From Gluconobacter sp. Gdi (GTDB lineage Bacteria > Pseudomonadota > Alphaproteobacteria > Acetobacterales > Acetobacteraceae): a stretch of 64,000 nt of DNA. The translations under genes and the position numbers were made by a program. The notes under the pieces were generated by a model. It was not told where the DNA came from. It worked only from the letters and a program-made list of their open reading frames with translations, and did no database searches. The stretch lies in the NCBI RefSeq assembly GCF_014132155.1, contig NZ_BLJQ01000008.1, positions 1 through 64,000 on the forward strand, read 5' to 3'. Every line of letters begins with the position of its first letter. Position 1 is the stretch's first letter. Positions 8,341 to 17,486 of the stretch are shown here, one piece after another.

Positions 8341-10507
8341 TGGCAGGCTTCAACACAAACGCACTCTGCCGACACCGCTCACGCAGCAGACCAATCTGCT
8401 TGAGTTCGCAACCCAGGCGATCGGTGTTCGCAATGCGCTACTCGGTAATAAAATCCAGCAGGCGAAGTATGATGCCGATATGGCGCAGGGAAATGCCCTG
8501 CTCGGCGCCACAAGCCCGGACGGCCGTACAGATTATGCCAAGGCCCGTGCTACAATGGCCGCTGACCCGGCTGCCGCATATGGGGCATCGCGGGCCGTGC
8601 GCGAACAGAACGCGGTGCGTGCGGACGATCTCGCCAACACGGAAGCCTGGACATTCGTCAATGACACGGTGAACTCCGCAGGACGGGAGATCGACCGGAC
8701 ATTCGGTGTTGGCGTCCCTCACCTTGTGAGCTGGGCCACGTCTCTTGGTCATCACATGGACAATCCAGTTTCACGTGTGGCGCATGACGTGGGTGATTGG
8801 GTTGCCTCCAAGGAAGATGGCGACGAAGCGGCGCGCAAGAATGATTATGGTGCTCCCTACACGGATGCAGCCGGGACGATGCTTGGCGCGGGGTTGGCAA
8901 CCGCGCTTGGTGGCCGTGCCGTGCGCCCTGCTGCTGCGGCGCTTGATGAAACGAGGGCCGGTCGTGTTGTCGCAAATGCGCTGACTGGCGAAGGTCCGTC
9001 TGCGATGAAGTACGCGAATAACGCTATTGCGGCAGGTGTGCAGACCGGTCTCGCAGGCGGGGACTGGAAAGACGCAGCAGCCCTGACGCTTGGCCTCGGT
9101 GCGGCTGGAAAGCTTGGGAGCAAAGTCCTTTCGCCTGTCACGGATCGGGCCTCTTCGGCACTCCGTCGTGCCGGGGATTATCTGGACCCGCAAGGCGCGG
9201 CTGCCAGAGGAGTAGAAGAAGCCCCTACAGAAATTGGGCGGCCTGCCAGCACGTCGGTACAGAAGGCGGAAGAGAAAGCCCAGATCAAGGCTATCTCCAA
9301 GGTTGGTGCCTTCAGTGACCCGGAGAAAGCCGCAGATGCCATCATGAAGGCCTTCACGAGTGAGGATGGAACGCGGCTTTATCAGGCGCAGGTTCCGGGT
9401 GTCTTCCACACGACTGCGGTACGCACACAGGATGCCAAAATGGCGGGCTTGGAAAACAACCTGCGCGATCTTTACCCAGATGCGTTCAAGACGCTCGATA
9501 GCGCAAATGATCACGCCTACACGCAGCATCTGCGGGAGACGATTGGCACGCCGGAGCAGATCCACAATCTGGAAGCCGAGCGTTCAGCCTTCGAAGAGGC
9601 ACAGCGAACCAAGGCTTTCGAAAACGAAGAAGCCGTGCCGGTGGGCGCGCTTCATTCGATACTGGATAGCCACATCTCTGCCAATAAAGGCAATGAGCCC
9701 GTTCGTCAGGCCATCATGAAAGCCAAGAAGGCGCTTGAGGAAGTGACGTTCGCCAAAGAAAATCCGTCGCCTACACATACCCTTTGGAATGAGCCGAAAG
9801 ACCCTGTTCGTTGGGCAAATCCGTCTGATCTTTGGAATGTCCGCAAGGCCATCGGTTATGGCCTTCAGAAAGCCGCAGCCGGTGAAGACGGGCATATGCG
9901 TGCAGCGGCTGCGCGTCTCTCTCCCTTCATGGATGACCTTGCACACCATATCGACCAGGGCGCACCGGGCTTTCATGACTATCTGGCAGGTTATTCGCAG
10001 CGCTCAGGCACCATCGACAGCCTGCGCTTTCTTCAGTCGCGCGGCCTGATGCAGCCTTCGACAAATGCTCCGACGGGTGAGAGCGTGAATTACACGGCGC
10101 TGAAGAACCTCATCAAGCAGATCGACAAGAACGAGGTTTCAGTTGCGACCAAAGGGACGGATGCCGTCACGCCTGAGCAGGAAGCGCGCATTCGGACGCT
10201 TTACCGTGACATGCTTGCAGAGCGCACCATGCGAGACGCGGGCGGATCCGTGGGGTCAAAGACCTTCAAGGCAGGGATGACGCAGCGCCAGAAGGAAATC
10301 CGAGGCGGGAATGCGGGTGCTGTTCTTAGCACCGCAGGAGGTCTTGCTGGGGTGCATGAAGGAGGAACTGGTGTTGGAGCAGTTTCTGGTGCCCTATTCC
10401 ACGGTTTTAATCACCTTTCCAATCACGCCTTCGCCAATCGTCGCTTGACGAAGATGGAACAGGCAGAACAGAAGGTTATTAATCCCCTATTGAGTCAGTC
10501 TCGATAA
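8340..10507 (+). pseudogene. Large phage internal virion / ejection protein, 5' frameshift
   Basis: ATG 8340 overlaps the preceding TAA (TAATG) and begins MAGFNTNAL. Within 30 bases the natural continuation (PTPLTQQTNLLEF) moves to the next frame, which is then open for over 700 codons to TAA at 10507. The protein is helical and Ala-rich, with Gly/Ala-rich probably membrane-active segments (DAAGTMLGAGLATALGGRAV) and long soluble helices. This matches large ejection proteins of podoviruses (P22 gp16 / T7 gp16 type). I see no lytic transglycosylase motif. Only the single early indel breaks it. Confidence 0.6.
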
Positions 10508-10719
10508 TCGAACCGAACGCCATTTAGAAACCGATCCGTCTTTTCCGCGCGGTATCGGCGAATGGTGTAAGGCATGAAGAATGCTACAGCCAACAGAACA
10601 GTGCTTATCCAGTAGTCAGAACCGTATTCTACATGATGAAAAATGACGTCATCGTACGTGTGGCTACAGCGAGAAAAGCAGGTGCCGGCAAAGCCTCCCC
10701 TTCCGCCCAGAAGAAGCAC
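10495..10719 (-). CDS. Possible small membrane protein
   Basis: 74 residues overlapping the 3' end of the ejection protein on the other strand. It has one convincing hydrophobic segment (WISTVLLAVAFFMPYTI) followed by a basic tail. A hydrophobic stretch upstream in another frame (MIFLYLVVAAAWCFFWA, from about 10754) could be the original first membrane segment of a two-pass protein, now shifted out of frame. No family recognised. The end-on-end overlap with a phage gene makes this tentative. Confidence 0.35.
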   Translation of the reverse strand: MLLLGGRGGFAGTCFSRCSHTYDDVIFHHVEYGSDYWISTVLLAVAFFMPYTIRRYRAEKTDRFLNGVRFDYRD

Positions 10720-10843
10720 CAGGCCGCAGCCACGACGAGATAAAGGAAGATCATGCGAGGATTATCGCAACTCTATGCTTATTGGACAACGTTTTTTACT
10801 ATCATTGCGTTATCCAACAAGTCGAAGCTAGGTCAATAAGTCA

Positions 10844-11998
10844 TCAGGCTAATGATATACGTACAAATTCACTTACCAAATCGATTTTCTCAGGAAGAAA
10901 TTTTCCGATTTCGCCTTTAACTATTTTTTCTTCCAATTCGTCTAAGGTCCGCGGGACATCGGACCAACATGCAGGAATATCGGTAAATTTATATTCCCAC
11001 CAATTGGAAGCGAGGAGACGTTCAATCAGTGCATCTGAGAAACGCATCTTAATAATTCTAGCAGGAACACCCCCAACGACTGCGTAAGGAGGAACATCCC
11101 TTGTAACCACTGCTCCGGAGGCAACAATTGCCCCTGTCCCAATCGTCACACCGTCTCTAATTGATACGCCCGAACCTATCCAAACATCATTTTCAATTCT
11201 AGCACAAATGGGATGCTCAACAGGGTAGTCTTCTATTTTAAAATCCGCTCCGAAGTCCTCTCGAGCAAGTTTTTCCCAGATATTACCATATGTAAAAGTA
11301 CTTGTAGTCAAACGCTTGGACGGATGATCGTCCCCCATTCGACGAACACGCTCAGCTATGCTGCAATATCGTCCTATAACGAAGTTCTGCGCAAGTTTAC
11401 TTTCGGTGTAAGAAAATGCTCCCATACTGCAAAAGCCATCTCGTGGAAGAGAAGCATAGGGCTCTACAAGAATTTTATGATCAAACCTAATGCTTGATCC
11501 AAAAGGTATTACACCACGAATATTAAATCCTGGCGCCAAAAATATCCTTTTCTCAAAACAGAAATCTTCCATTTCTTTTGTCCATGATATCATTACAGGA
11601 TAATGATTCACGATGTGTTCGGATTTTCTGAATACTCTTAATTCGTTACCTTCGTCATGCAACAAAAATTTTCCAGAAAGCTCTACTATAGATCCGCTTT
11701 CTATAAGAACGTCTAAAAGAATGCTTGTCTCACCACGGTCGCTAAAAATAGCAATTTTTCCGTTTTTTATTCCCCAAGATGTTTCAATCGGGTGCTGATA
11801 ACCCGTGATGGTGCCATTTTCATTAAATTTGAAAAAAGAACCGAAAATATGCCCGGATGAAGTCCCGTAAAGCCATACGGTTTCGTCGATTAATTTTTTT
11901 AGTATTCCTGCCTCGGTTTCTTTTTCTATCGCTATATCTAATTTTTCTGGATGATTTGTAGTCATTGTTTCTTCTGAGTCACCATCTGGGGCAATCAT
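10844..11998 (-). CDS. CatB-like hexapeptide-repeat O-acetyltransferase
   Basis: 384 residues, with GGAGAG just before ATG 11998. The N-terminal 130 residues form a beta-rich accessory domain. Residues about 150-320 form a left-handed beta-helix of the xenobiotic acetyltransferase (CatB-related) class. The catalytic-His region ([15 protein letters not shown]) and the closing hexapeptide rungs ([20 protein letters not shown]) are visible. It would transfer acetyl from acetyl-CoA to a hydroxyl, most plausibly on a surface glycan. The gene is clearly more AT-rich than its surroundings and abuts the prophage, suggesting acquisition, perhaps as a lysogenic-conversion gene. Acceptor unknown. Confidence 0.8.
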   Translation of the reverse strand: MIAPDGDSEETMTTNHPEKLDIAIEKETEAGILKKLIDETVWLYGTSSGHIFGSFFKFNENGTITGYQHPIETSWGIKNGKIAIFSDRGETSILLDVLIESGSIVELSGKFLLHDEGNELRVFRKSEHIVNHYPVMISWTKEMEDFCFEKRIFLAPGFNIRGVIPFGSSIRFDHKILVEPYASLPRDGFCSMGAFSYTESKLAQNFVIGRYCSIAERVRRMGDDHPSKRLTTSTFTYGNIWEKLAREDFGADFKIEDYPVEHPICARIENDVWIGSGVSIRDGVTIGTGAIVASGAVVTRDVPPYAVVGGVPARIIKMRFSDALIERLLASNWWEYKFTDIPACWSDVPRTLDELEEKIVKGEIGKFLPEKIDLVSEFVRISLA

Positions 11999-12204
11999 AT
12001 TCTCTCCAGTATTTTATAACGATTCGTATCTTTTTCTTACAATTAAGTTTTATCATGTCATATGGAGAGGACTAGGTCTAAAAAATGAAATATGCGGCCA
12101 CTTTCTTTTGGGCTTCGAAAGGGAATATCGCGAATTTTATGCTGTTCCCCTTGTACTGATTTCTGGACATCCCGAGCGCCAACGTAGCCTTGTCGTTGCC
12201 TGAC

Positions 12205-12823
12205 TAGGTCACGTTGACAAAATGCTCAGCCCCGAGCCTTGCGGCGGCGAGGCCGAGGAAGTTCATGAACGACAGGGCAGTTTTGTCGTAGCGGATTGCG
12301 ATACGGCGCATCTGCTTGTGTCTGTTGAACATCCGCTGGATGCGGTTGCGGTAAGGCTACCAGTCTGCTTTCTGAGGCGGCACTTCGGCCCCTTTGCGTG
12401 GGCGACTAAATGCTTCCGTATGGGCCCCGCTTTTGCGTCTGTGGCCTATGAATGGGGCCGGCACCACCGTGCTGTCGACCGTATGCTGCCCAGTCATCAG
12501 CCAGCCTCAGATCCATACAGGTTTGCAATAGAGCGCCTCCAGACGGCTCAATGACAAAACTGGGCATACACGAAGTTCCACTTGCCGTAGCGTTCATGCA
12601 TGTCTCGCCACGGACAAACGACGCGCAAGTCATGCAGCATACCATTGAGAAACCGGCGGTTATCTCCCGCGGGTCATGCTCAACCGTTCGCCCTCAGGAG
12701 GCAGAAGCGTACCAATAACGTTGATCGCCTCGGGCCATACCCCTTTACTACCCTGCCTTTACTGAGGAAGCCAGTGAATCAGATATTGCCTCAGACCGAC
12801 AAGTCTTTTGTCAACGTGACCTA
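12205..12823 (-). mobile_element. IS5-family remnant, internally deleted
   Basis: About 619 bp between perfect 18-bp inverted repeats (12205-12222, TAGGTCACGTTGACAAAA, and 12806-12823), with TA common to both ends. Minus-strand frames encode broken pieces of an IS5 transposase: DNRRFLNGMLHDLRVVCPWRD and MHERYGKWNFVY from the N-terminal half, and NRHKQMRRIAIRYDKTALSF with LGLAAARLGAEHFVN from the C-terminus. Stops and frameshifts separate them and the central catalytic part is missing. Full elements of this type are usually over 800 bp. It is dead, but might be mobilised in trans because both ends survive. Confidence 0.8.
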
Positions 12824-12965
12824 AGCTTAATCTGGTCTACACTTACAGCAATCGTACAGTTAGCCGGATTTTATTGGCCGTGTGGTCTAAGGTGAGTGCC
12901 AGTCTTGCCATCATTCCAGAGGGCGTTTCCCCGCCTCTTTTGCGCGAATGGAAGTCGTAGAGCTT

Positions 12966-13130
12966 CTATTTCGCACCCTTTGGGGTGAGGCGGTGTTTTA
13001 CAATCATGCACCATTCAAGGATATTCGCTGTTGCTTCCTCTGCAAATTCCGCAATGAGATACGAAGGAATTTGTTTGATACAGAACGAGATGAAGGCTGC
13101 GCCGATGAGTGCTCCAACTATTTTTTTCAT
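12966..13130 (-). CDS. Small membrane or exported protein, 54 residues
   Basis: A short gene with an excellent start: GGAGG lies 5 bases before ATG (complement of 13130-13128), and it ends TAG at 12966. The N-terminus is Lys-Lys followed by a hydrophobic segment (IVGALIGAAFISFCI, residues 4-18), then an acidic amphipathic part (FAEEATANILEW) and a basic tail. It could be a one-pass membrane protein or a short signal-bearing peptide. It is isolated between the IS5 remnant and a TonB receptor gene. No family recognised. Confidence 0.5.
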   Translation of the reverse strand: MKKIVGALIGAAFISFCIKQIPSYLIAEFAEEATANILEWCMIVKHRLTPKGAK

Positions 13131-13801
13131 ATGACCTCCGATGATCTGAAGACATTTTTTCCACTTTTATTTGAGAAGAGCAATAGAATTTCCCTCGCGC
13201 TGAACTTCTGAGTTCCAGTGTGATCTCAACATGGCATGATTCGCGTGTGGCGGGTCATAATCTGGTCAAGATATCTCATCATGCACCGCCCTTTGAAAGA
13301 ATCAGTTATGAATGCTGTGTGGTGCGCAGCCGAAGCCAGTGAGTTGATCTCCAAGAATGCCCTTACGCCTGACTTCATCTGACGGGCGGCGCGGTGTCGC
13401 AACTCTTTCATACACTCGAAGGTATTTATCTTCCCCCAAAGACAGTAACCAATTTAACAAGCAGGACGGTGCTATTGGGTCAGCTTGCGTATGCAAAAAT
13501 AGCGGCAGAAATCTATGAAGTGTCGGGTAGGCAAGAGAATTTTCTGGGATTGTGATGAATTACAATTGCTCGGCATTGACGTTAGCACTCTCGTCTCGAG
13601 CCAGATCCTGTCGTAGCACTCAAAAGGCAGGGCAATCAAAAGGGCTCAGGGCAACATGACCGGGCTCGCTAAAGGCACCAGCAGCATAAATCTCCGTGGT
13701 GTCACGGATCTGGAGAGGCTTTTTCCAGCGTCTTTATGGCAGCAGGCGCCCTATCATTTCGCGATGTGTCATTCGTTATGTGTCTTTTATAAAGCCAGAA
13801 C
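13131..13801. other. 671-bp stretch without a recognisable gene
   Basis: I see only short frames with non-coding composition. On the minus strand near 13600-13690 there is a peptide-like stretch (DTTEIYAAGAFSEPGHVAL) cut by stops, possibly the relic of a degraded gene. No terminator for the TonB receptor ending at 13802 is obvious. Confidence 0.4.
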
Positions 13802-15982
13802 TTAGAGATCAAAGCGAGCATTAAGAGAAATTGTTCTGGGCGCTCCCGGAAATAAATTTCTGTTCCCACGGCTGAGCCAATAACGAACATTTCCTATATT
13901 TTCTACTGTTGCCCTTAGAACTACATGATGATTGCCAATTTTTGTGCTGTAAGCGGCACCTATATTCCCCACAATATAAGACGGTAGCCTAATCGTGTTT
14001 GCCGCATCTAACCAACTCCGGGAAACGTAATTGAAGCCTGCGTTGACGCTTAGGCCTTTGATGGCTTCCAGGCGATATTCCGTATTGAATGCGGCTTGAA
14101 ATGGAGCAACAGCTTCCAGTTTATGCCCTTGGTAGCCTGCGGTGGCTTGAACATATCGCGCATCCAGATACGCAATACTGCCGTTGATATTCAGATTGCG
14201 CGTTACCAACCAGGAGCCAGCGGCTTCAACCCCCTGATAGCGGGACAGTCCGTCCTGAACATAATAATTCTGGGCGTTGGTGTAAGCCGCTCCCGTGTCC
14301 ATGCGGAACACTGCGAGCGTTCCATTCCATGCTTTCTTCTGTATTTTTACTCCTAGCTCATACTCGTCACTACGGATTGGCCCGAAAACCTGCATATAAT
14401 TGACGTTGGAGGCCCCCGCCTGCCCTCCAGATTGCATGGCCTGCACCCAGCTAAAATAGGTGTTTATCTCCGGGGTGATTTTGTAGCTGAGAGACACCAA
14501 TGGCGTGACGGGATTATTTCTGTGGGCGGCTGTCTGCTGGCCTGACGTCGAAAAGTCGTTTTCCAGATAGTTCGTATATCGCCCTCCTGCCATGAGAGAC
14601 CAGCGATGATAAGTGATTGTGTCGCTCCAGAACGGAGCCACCTGTTGGTAATCAATGTAGCGATACATGCGAGGATTAAAGTTGCTTGCGCTCGTCAATG
14701 TAGGGCGATCACGGAAGATATTGCCGTATTCAACAGGATTTTTAGCCCCTGAATTGGCATCTGCATCAAACATCTGCCGCAGCCAGGTGATGCCGGCAAT
14801 TACATCATGATGGAGTGGCCCTGTCTCGAAGTGTCCCTGAGTGGTCGCATCCACCTGATGGTAAGTCAGCACACGCACCATCTCGAAAGCGCGGCTCATA
14901 TAATCGCCGTTTGTTCCCGTAAACGTCAGTTGGTTGGACGGGAATTTTTCATCGAGATGGGTGTAGCCGTATGTTAGATGAGCGCTCCAGTTCCGGGAAA
15001 AATCCCAGTCGAAGCCCGTACTAAAGCGCTTCATGTCATTGGTTTTCCAGGAGTCTTTGGCGCCAAATGCCTCGCGACCGCTCATCGTCCGTACGGCTCC
15101 GACCCCGTTGGCAGATGCAATCGTATTCACCATCCCTTTCTGAAGGGTATTCAGATAGAACGTGTTGAAATGCCAGTGCAGATTATTCGTAATCCGGACG
15201 TTCGTTGTGAAAGACAAGGACAGATTGCGCAGGAAGCTGTCATTCACCTGATTCCCGACTTCGCTGGCGAAAACAAATCGCGTCTGTATGCGATGGGCAT
15301 TGTCGAGAGACCCTCCAACATCCAGCATCTGCCGAAACACCGCATCGGAGCGATAACCTGCTTCAAGCGTCAGCTTTCGTGTCTCAACCGGAGCTTTCAA
15401 CTGGTAATCAAGCACACCGCCTGGTGAGCCAAACCCGTACATAAATGCTGAAGCACCCTTGATCACTTGGATATGATCAAAATTGGCCAACGGTAGGTCA
15501 ATGTACCAGTAGGGAATGGCCAGACCATCAATCTTGTAACCATTCGTCCAGTCCAGGTTGAGGCCACGAACTCTGACGCTGGACCCGGACGCCGTGGAGG
15601 AGCCGTTTGAATTCGCCTGGACCCCTGGCTCATACCGCATGACGTCATTGATATCCGAAGCCTGCATCTGTTCAATTCGATCGGCAGAGATTGTGCTGAC
15701 TGAAAAAGGCGTATCGAACTCAGATCTGGTCCCGAATGCCCCCAGAGGGACTTTACGCGCCAACTTGGGCGCATGACGGGTGACATGAACCGTCACGGAT
15801 TCCTGTGTCTGACTTCGAATATCATGCGGCACAGCCCGCTGTGGCGGCGCACTCGCTATGGAGGGAATGGTCGAATGATTATGTGTTTGTACCTGTTTCC
15901 GTAGGGCGTGATGGATCGTCGCGGCTGACGATAGATCGGGCAAAGTAACAAGCAGAAGAGCGCGCAGGCTAAAACGCCGCAT
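13802..15982 (-). CDS. TonB-dependent outer-membrane receptor
   Basis: 726 residues with an N-terminal signal (MRRFSLRALLLVTLPDLSSAA). A plug domain follows (about 85-200: TPFSVSTISADRIEQMQASD, then VRVRGLNLDWTNGYKIDGL and FDHIQVIKGASAFMYGFGSP), then a 22-strand-type barrel ending in FDL with a terminal-aromatic strand typical of BamA substrates. Energised by TonB-ExbBD, it would import a scarce ligand. It lies 30 bp downstream of an SsuD-like monooxygenase gene in the same direction, so the ligand may be an organosulfur compound rather than a ferric siderophore, although the plug resembles the siderophore class. Ligand unproven. Confidence 0.88.
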   Translation of the reverse strand: MRRFSLRALLLVTLPDLSSAATIHHALRKQVQTHNHSTIPSIASAPPQRAVPHDIRSQTQESVTVHVTRHAPKLARKVPLGAFGTRSEFDTPFSVSTISADRIEQMQASDINDVMRYEPGVQANSNGSSTASGSSVRVRGLNLDWTNGYKIDGLAIPYWYIDLPLANFDHIQVIKGASAFMYGFGSPGGVLDYQLKAPVETRKLTLEAGYRSDAVFRQMLDVGGSLDNAHRIQTRFVFASEVGNQVNDSFLRNLSLSFTTNVRITNNLHWHFNTFYLNTLQKGMVNTIASANGVGAVRTMSGREAFGAKDSWKTNDMKRFSTGFDWDFSRNWSAHLTYGYTHLDEKFPSNQLTFTGTNGDYMSRAFEMVRVLTYHQVDATTQGHFETGPLHHDVIAGITWLRQMFDADANSGAKNPVEYGNIFRDRPTLTSASNFNPRMYRYIDYQQVAPFWSDTITYHRWSLMAGGRYTNYLENDFSTSGQQTAAHRNNPVTPLVSLSYKITPEINTYFSWVQAMQSGGQAGASNVNYMQVFGPIRSDEYELGVKIQKKAWNGTLAVFRMDTGAAYTNAQNYYVQDGLSRYQGVEAAGSWLVTRNLNINGSIAYLDARYVQATAGYQGHKLEAVAPFQAAFNTEYRLEAIKGLSVNAGFNYVSRSWLDAANTIRLPSYIVGNIGAAYSTKIGNHHVVLRATVENIGNVRYWLSRGNRNLFPGAPRTISLNARFDL

Positions 15983-16012
15983 GACAAGTATATCCTTGAA
16001 AAATTTGAAATT

Positions 16013-17143
16013 TCAGCCTGAAGTGCGACGGAGCCTGTCTTCCTGCTCCACCAGAGATCGAACCTTGGGAATGAGATCCCGGCCATACCGAATGGCATCC
16101 GTCAGGGGGTCGAAACCCCTGATGAGAAAGGTCTCAATCCCGAGACGATAGTATTCGAGTAAACTCTGAGCGACCTGTTCCGCCGTTCCGACCAAAGACG
16201 TGGAATTCCATCGACCGCCAGTAACCTGCGTCACACCTGTCCAGAGGCGTTCGTCATGTCGTGCAGATTTCGCAGCAATCGCCTGTAGTCGCCGGGACCC
16301 TTCATTTGTTGGAAGGTTGTCGGCCGTTGGGCGTGCGCCTGCGTGGTCAAGGGCTATTCCGCTTTGTGTTGGCAGAATGGCTGCCTGTCATTTTTCAATC
16401 TGCGTCTGAATGACCGCAGCGCGTTCCCATGCTTCTTCTTCCGTATCTGCAATGATTGGACGAAACGAGATGGAGAACCGCAAGGAGCGATTATACTTCT
16501 GACCAGCCGCGCGTACTTTTCCAACGAGTTCTGCAGCACTGGCCAGGGGCTCTCCCCATAAGGCATATCCGTCGGCGAGTTCGCTTGCGACCTTGATCGC
16601 CTCCTCGGAGGCCCCACCGAAATATAAGGGGATGCCGTTCGATTGGTAGGGCAGCACAGCCGAAGAGGCGCCACGCAGACGATAGAATTCTCCATCATGA
16701 TCAAAAGGTGATCCCCCCGCCCATTCTCGGCGAAGAATTTTCAGATATTCCGCAGTTCGTTGATAGCGCTCTGGTTTTGACAGATGGTCTCCGTCAGCTT
16801 CGAGTTCGCGATCATTCCCGCCCGTTATGATGTGGACAGCTACCCGTCCTCTACTGAGGTGATCCAATGTTGCAAACTGTCTTGCGGCCAATGTGGGGGC
16901 TGTAAAACCCGGACGATGCGCAATGAGCAGCCCCAACCTGGATGTTACGGATGCTGCATGTTGGGCAATCAGAACGCTATCAGGAGAGGTCGAATGGAAC
17001 GCAACCAATGCCCTGTCAAAACCGGCACGCTCATGAAGTAACGCCGTTGCAGCAATGTATGCGGGATCAACAGCAGGCCCAGGAAGGTCCAGAGTTTCTG
17101 TCTGTTCACGCGCACTGACGTAACCAATGAATTCGACAGGCAT
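16013..17143 (-). pseudogene. SsuD-like FMNH2-dependent monooxygenase, one in-frame TGA
   Basis: ATG 17143 has GGAG 8 bases upstream and gives MPVEFIGYVSAR, as in the paralogue at 33962. The frame is continuous to 16013 except for one TGA at 16388-16390 (codon 252). After it, the same frame resumes with family sequence (TNEGSRRLQ, DERLWTG, WNSTSLVGT, YYRLGIETFLIRGFDPL). It belongs to the bacterial-luciferase-like two-component monooxygenases that cleave C-S bonds of sulfonates or sulfones. The stop falls in the variable loop before the conserved NEGSRRL motif. CGA-to-TGA is the simplest origin. It is probably a recent pseudogene, otherwise a polymorphism or sequencing error. It leads the operon with the TonB receptor. 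Confidence 0.85.
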
Positions 17144-17486
17144 AAACCACTCCATTTGAAAGTGATTTCATTTTAATTACTTTTTATTTTCATAAATCTT
17201 AAAAATGGAAACCTTAGTCCTGAAGATATGAAATGTTTCCACGTTCCATGTCAGTCTTGTTGGACCCACAAAATGCGATAATGGAATATTTCGAATAAAA
17301 AACCATAAGATAAGGATATTAAATATTTTTGTTTATAATATTGCAGTTTAGAAGTGCAAAATTAAATCAATTAATCAGAAAAAAGCAATACATTTGAATA
17401 AATCTACATTTTAATTGTATGCTTATTGACAGGATAAGAAATAGAATTTCAGGGACATTCTTGCGTTTTGTAGGTGTTTCTGAGGC
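17144..17486. other. AT-rich divergent promoter region
   Basis: This 343-bp gap lies between the divergent monooxygenase and TonB receptor genes. It is very AT-rich and holds no frame of note. It should contain both promoters. I could not pick a convincing -35/-10 pair or operator by eye. Confidence 0.5.

Noticed and set aside
12948-13211. 87-codon + strand frame over the small gene at 12966
   Set aside because: Composition is random, and the minus-strand 54-codon frame has the ribosome site.
13226-13501. Overlapping minus-strand frames of about 60 codons
   Set aside because: No ribosome sites, odd composition and no family resemblance.
16388-16390. Selenocysteine at the TGA of the interrupted monooxygenase
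   Set aside because: The paralogues have no Cys or catalytic residue at this place and no selC or SECIS-like hairpin was seen after the codon.
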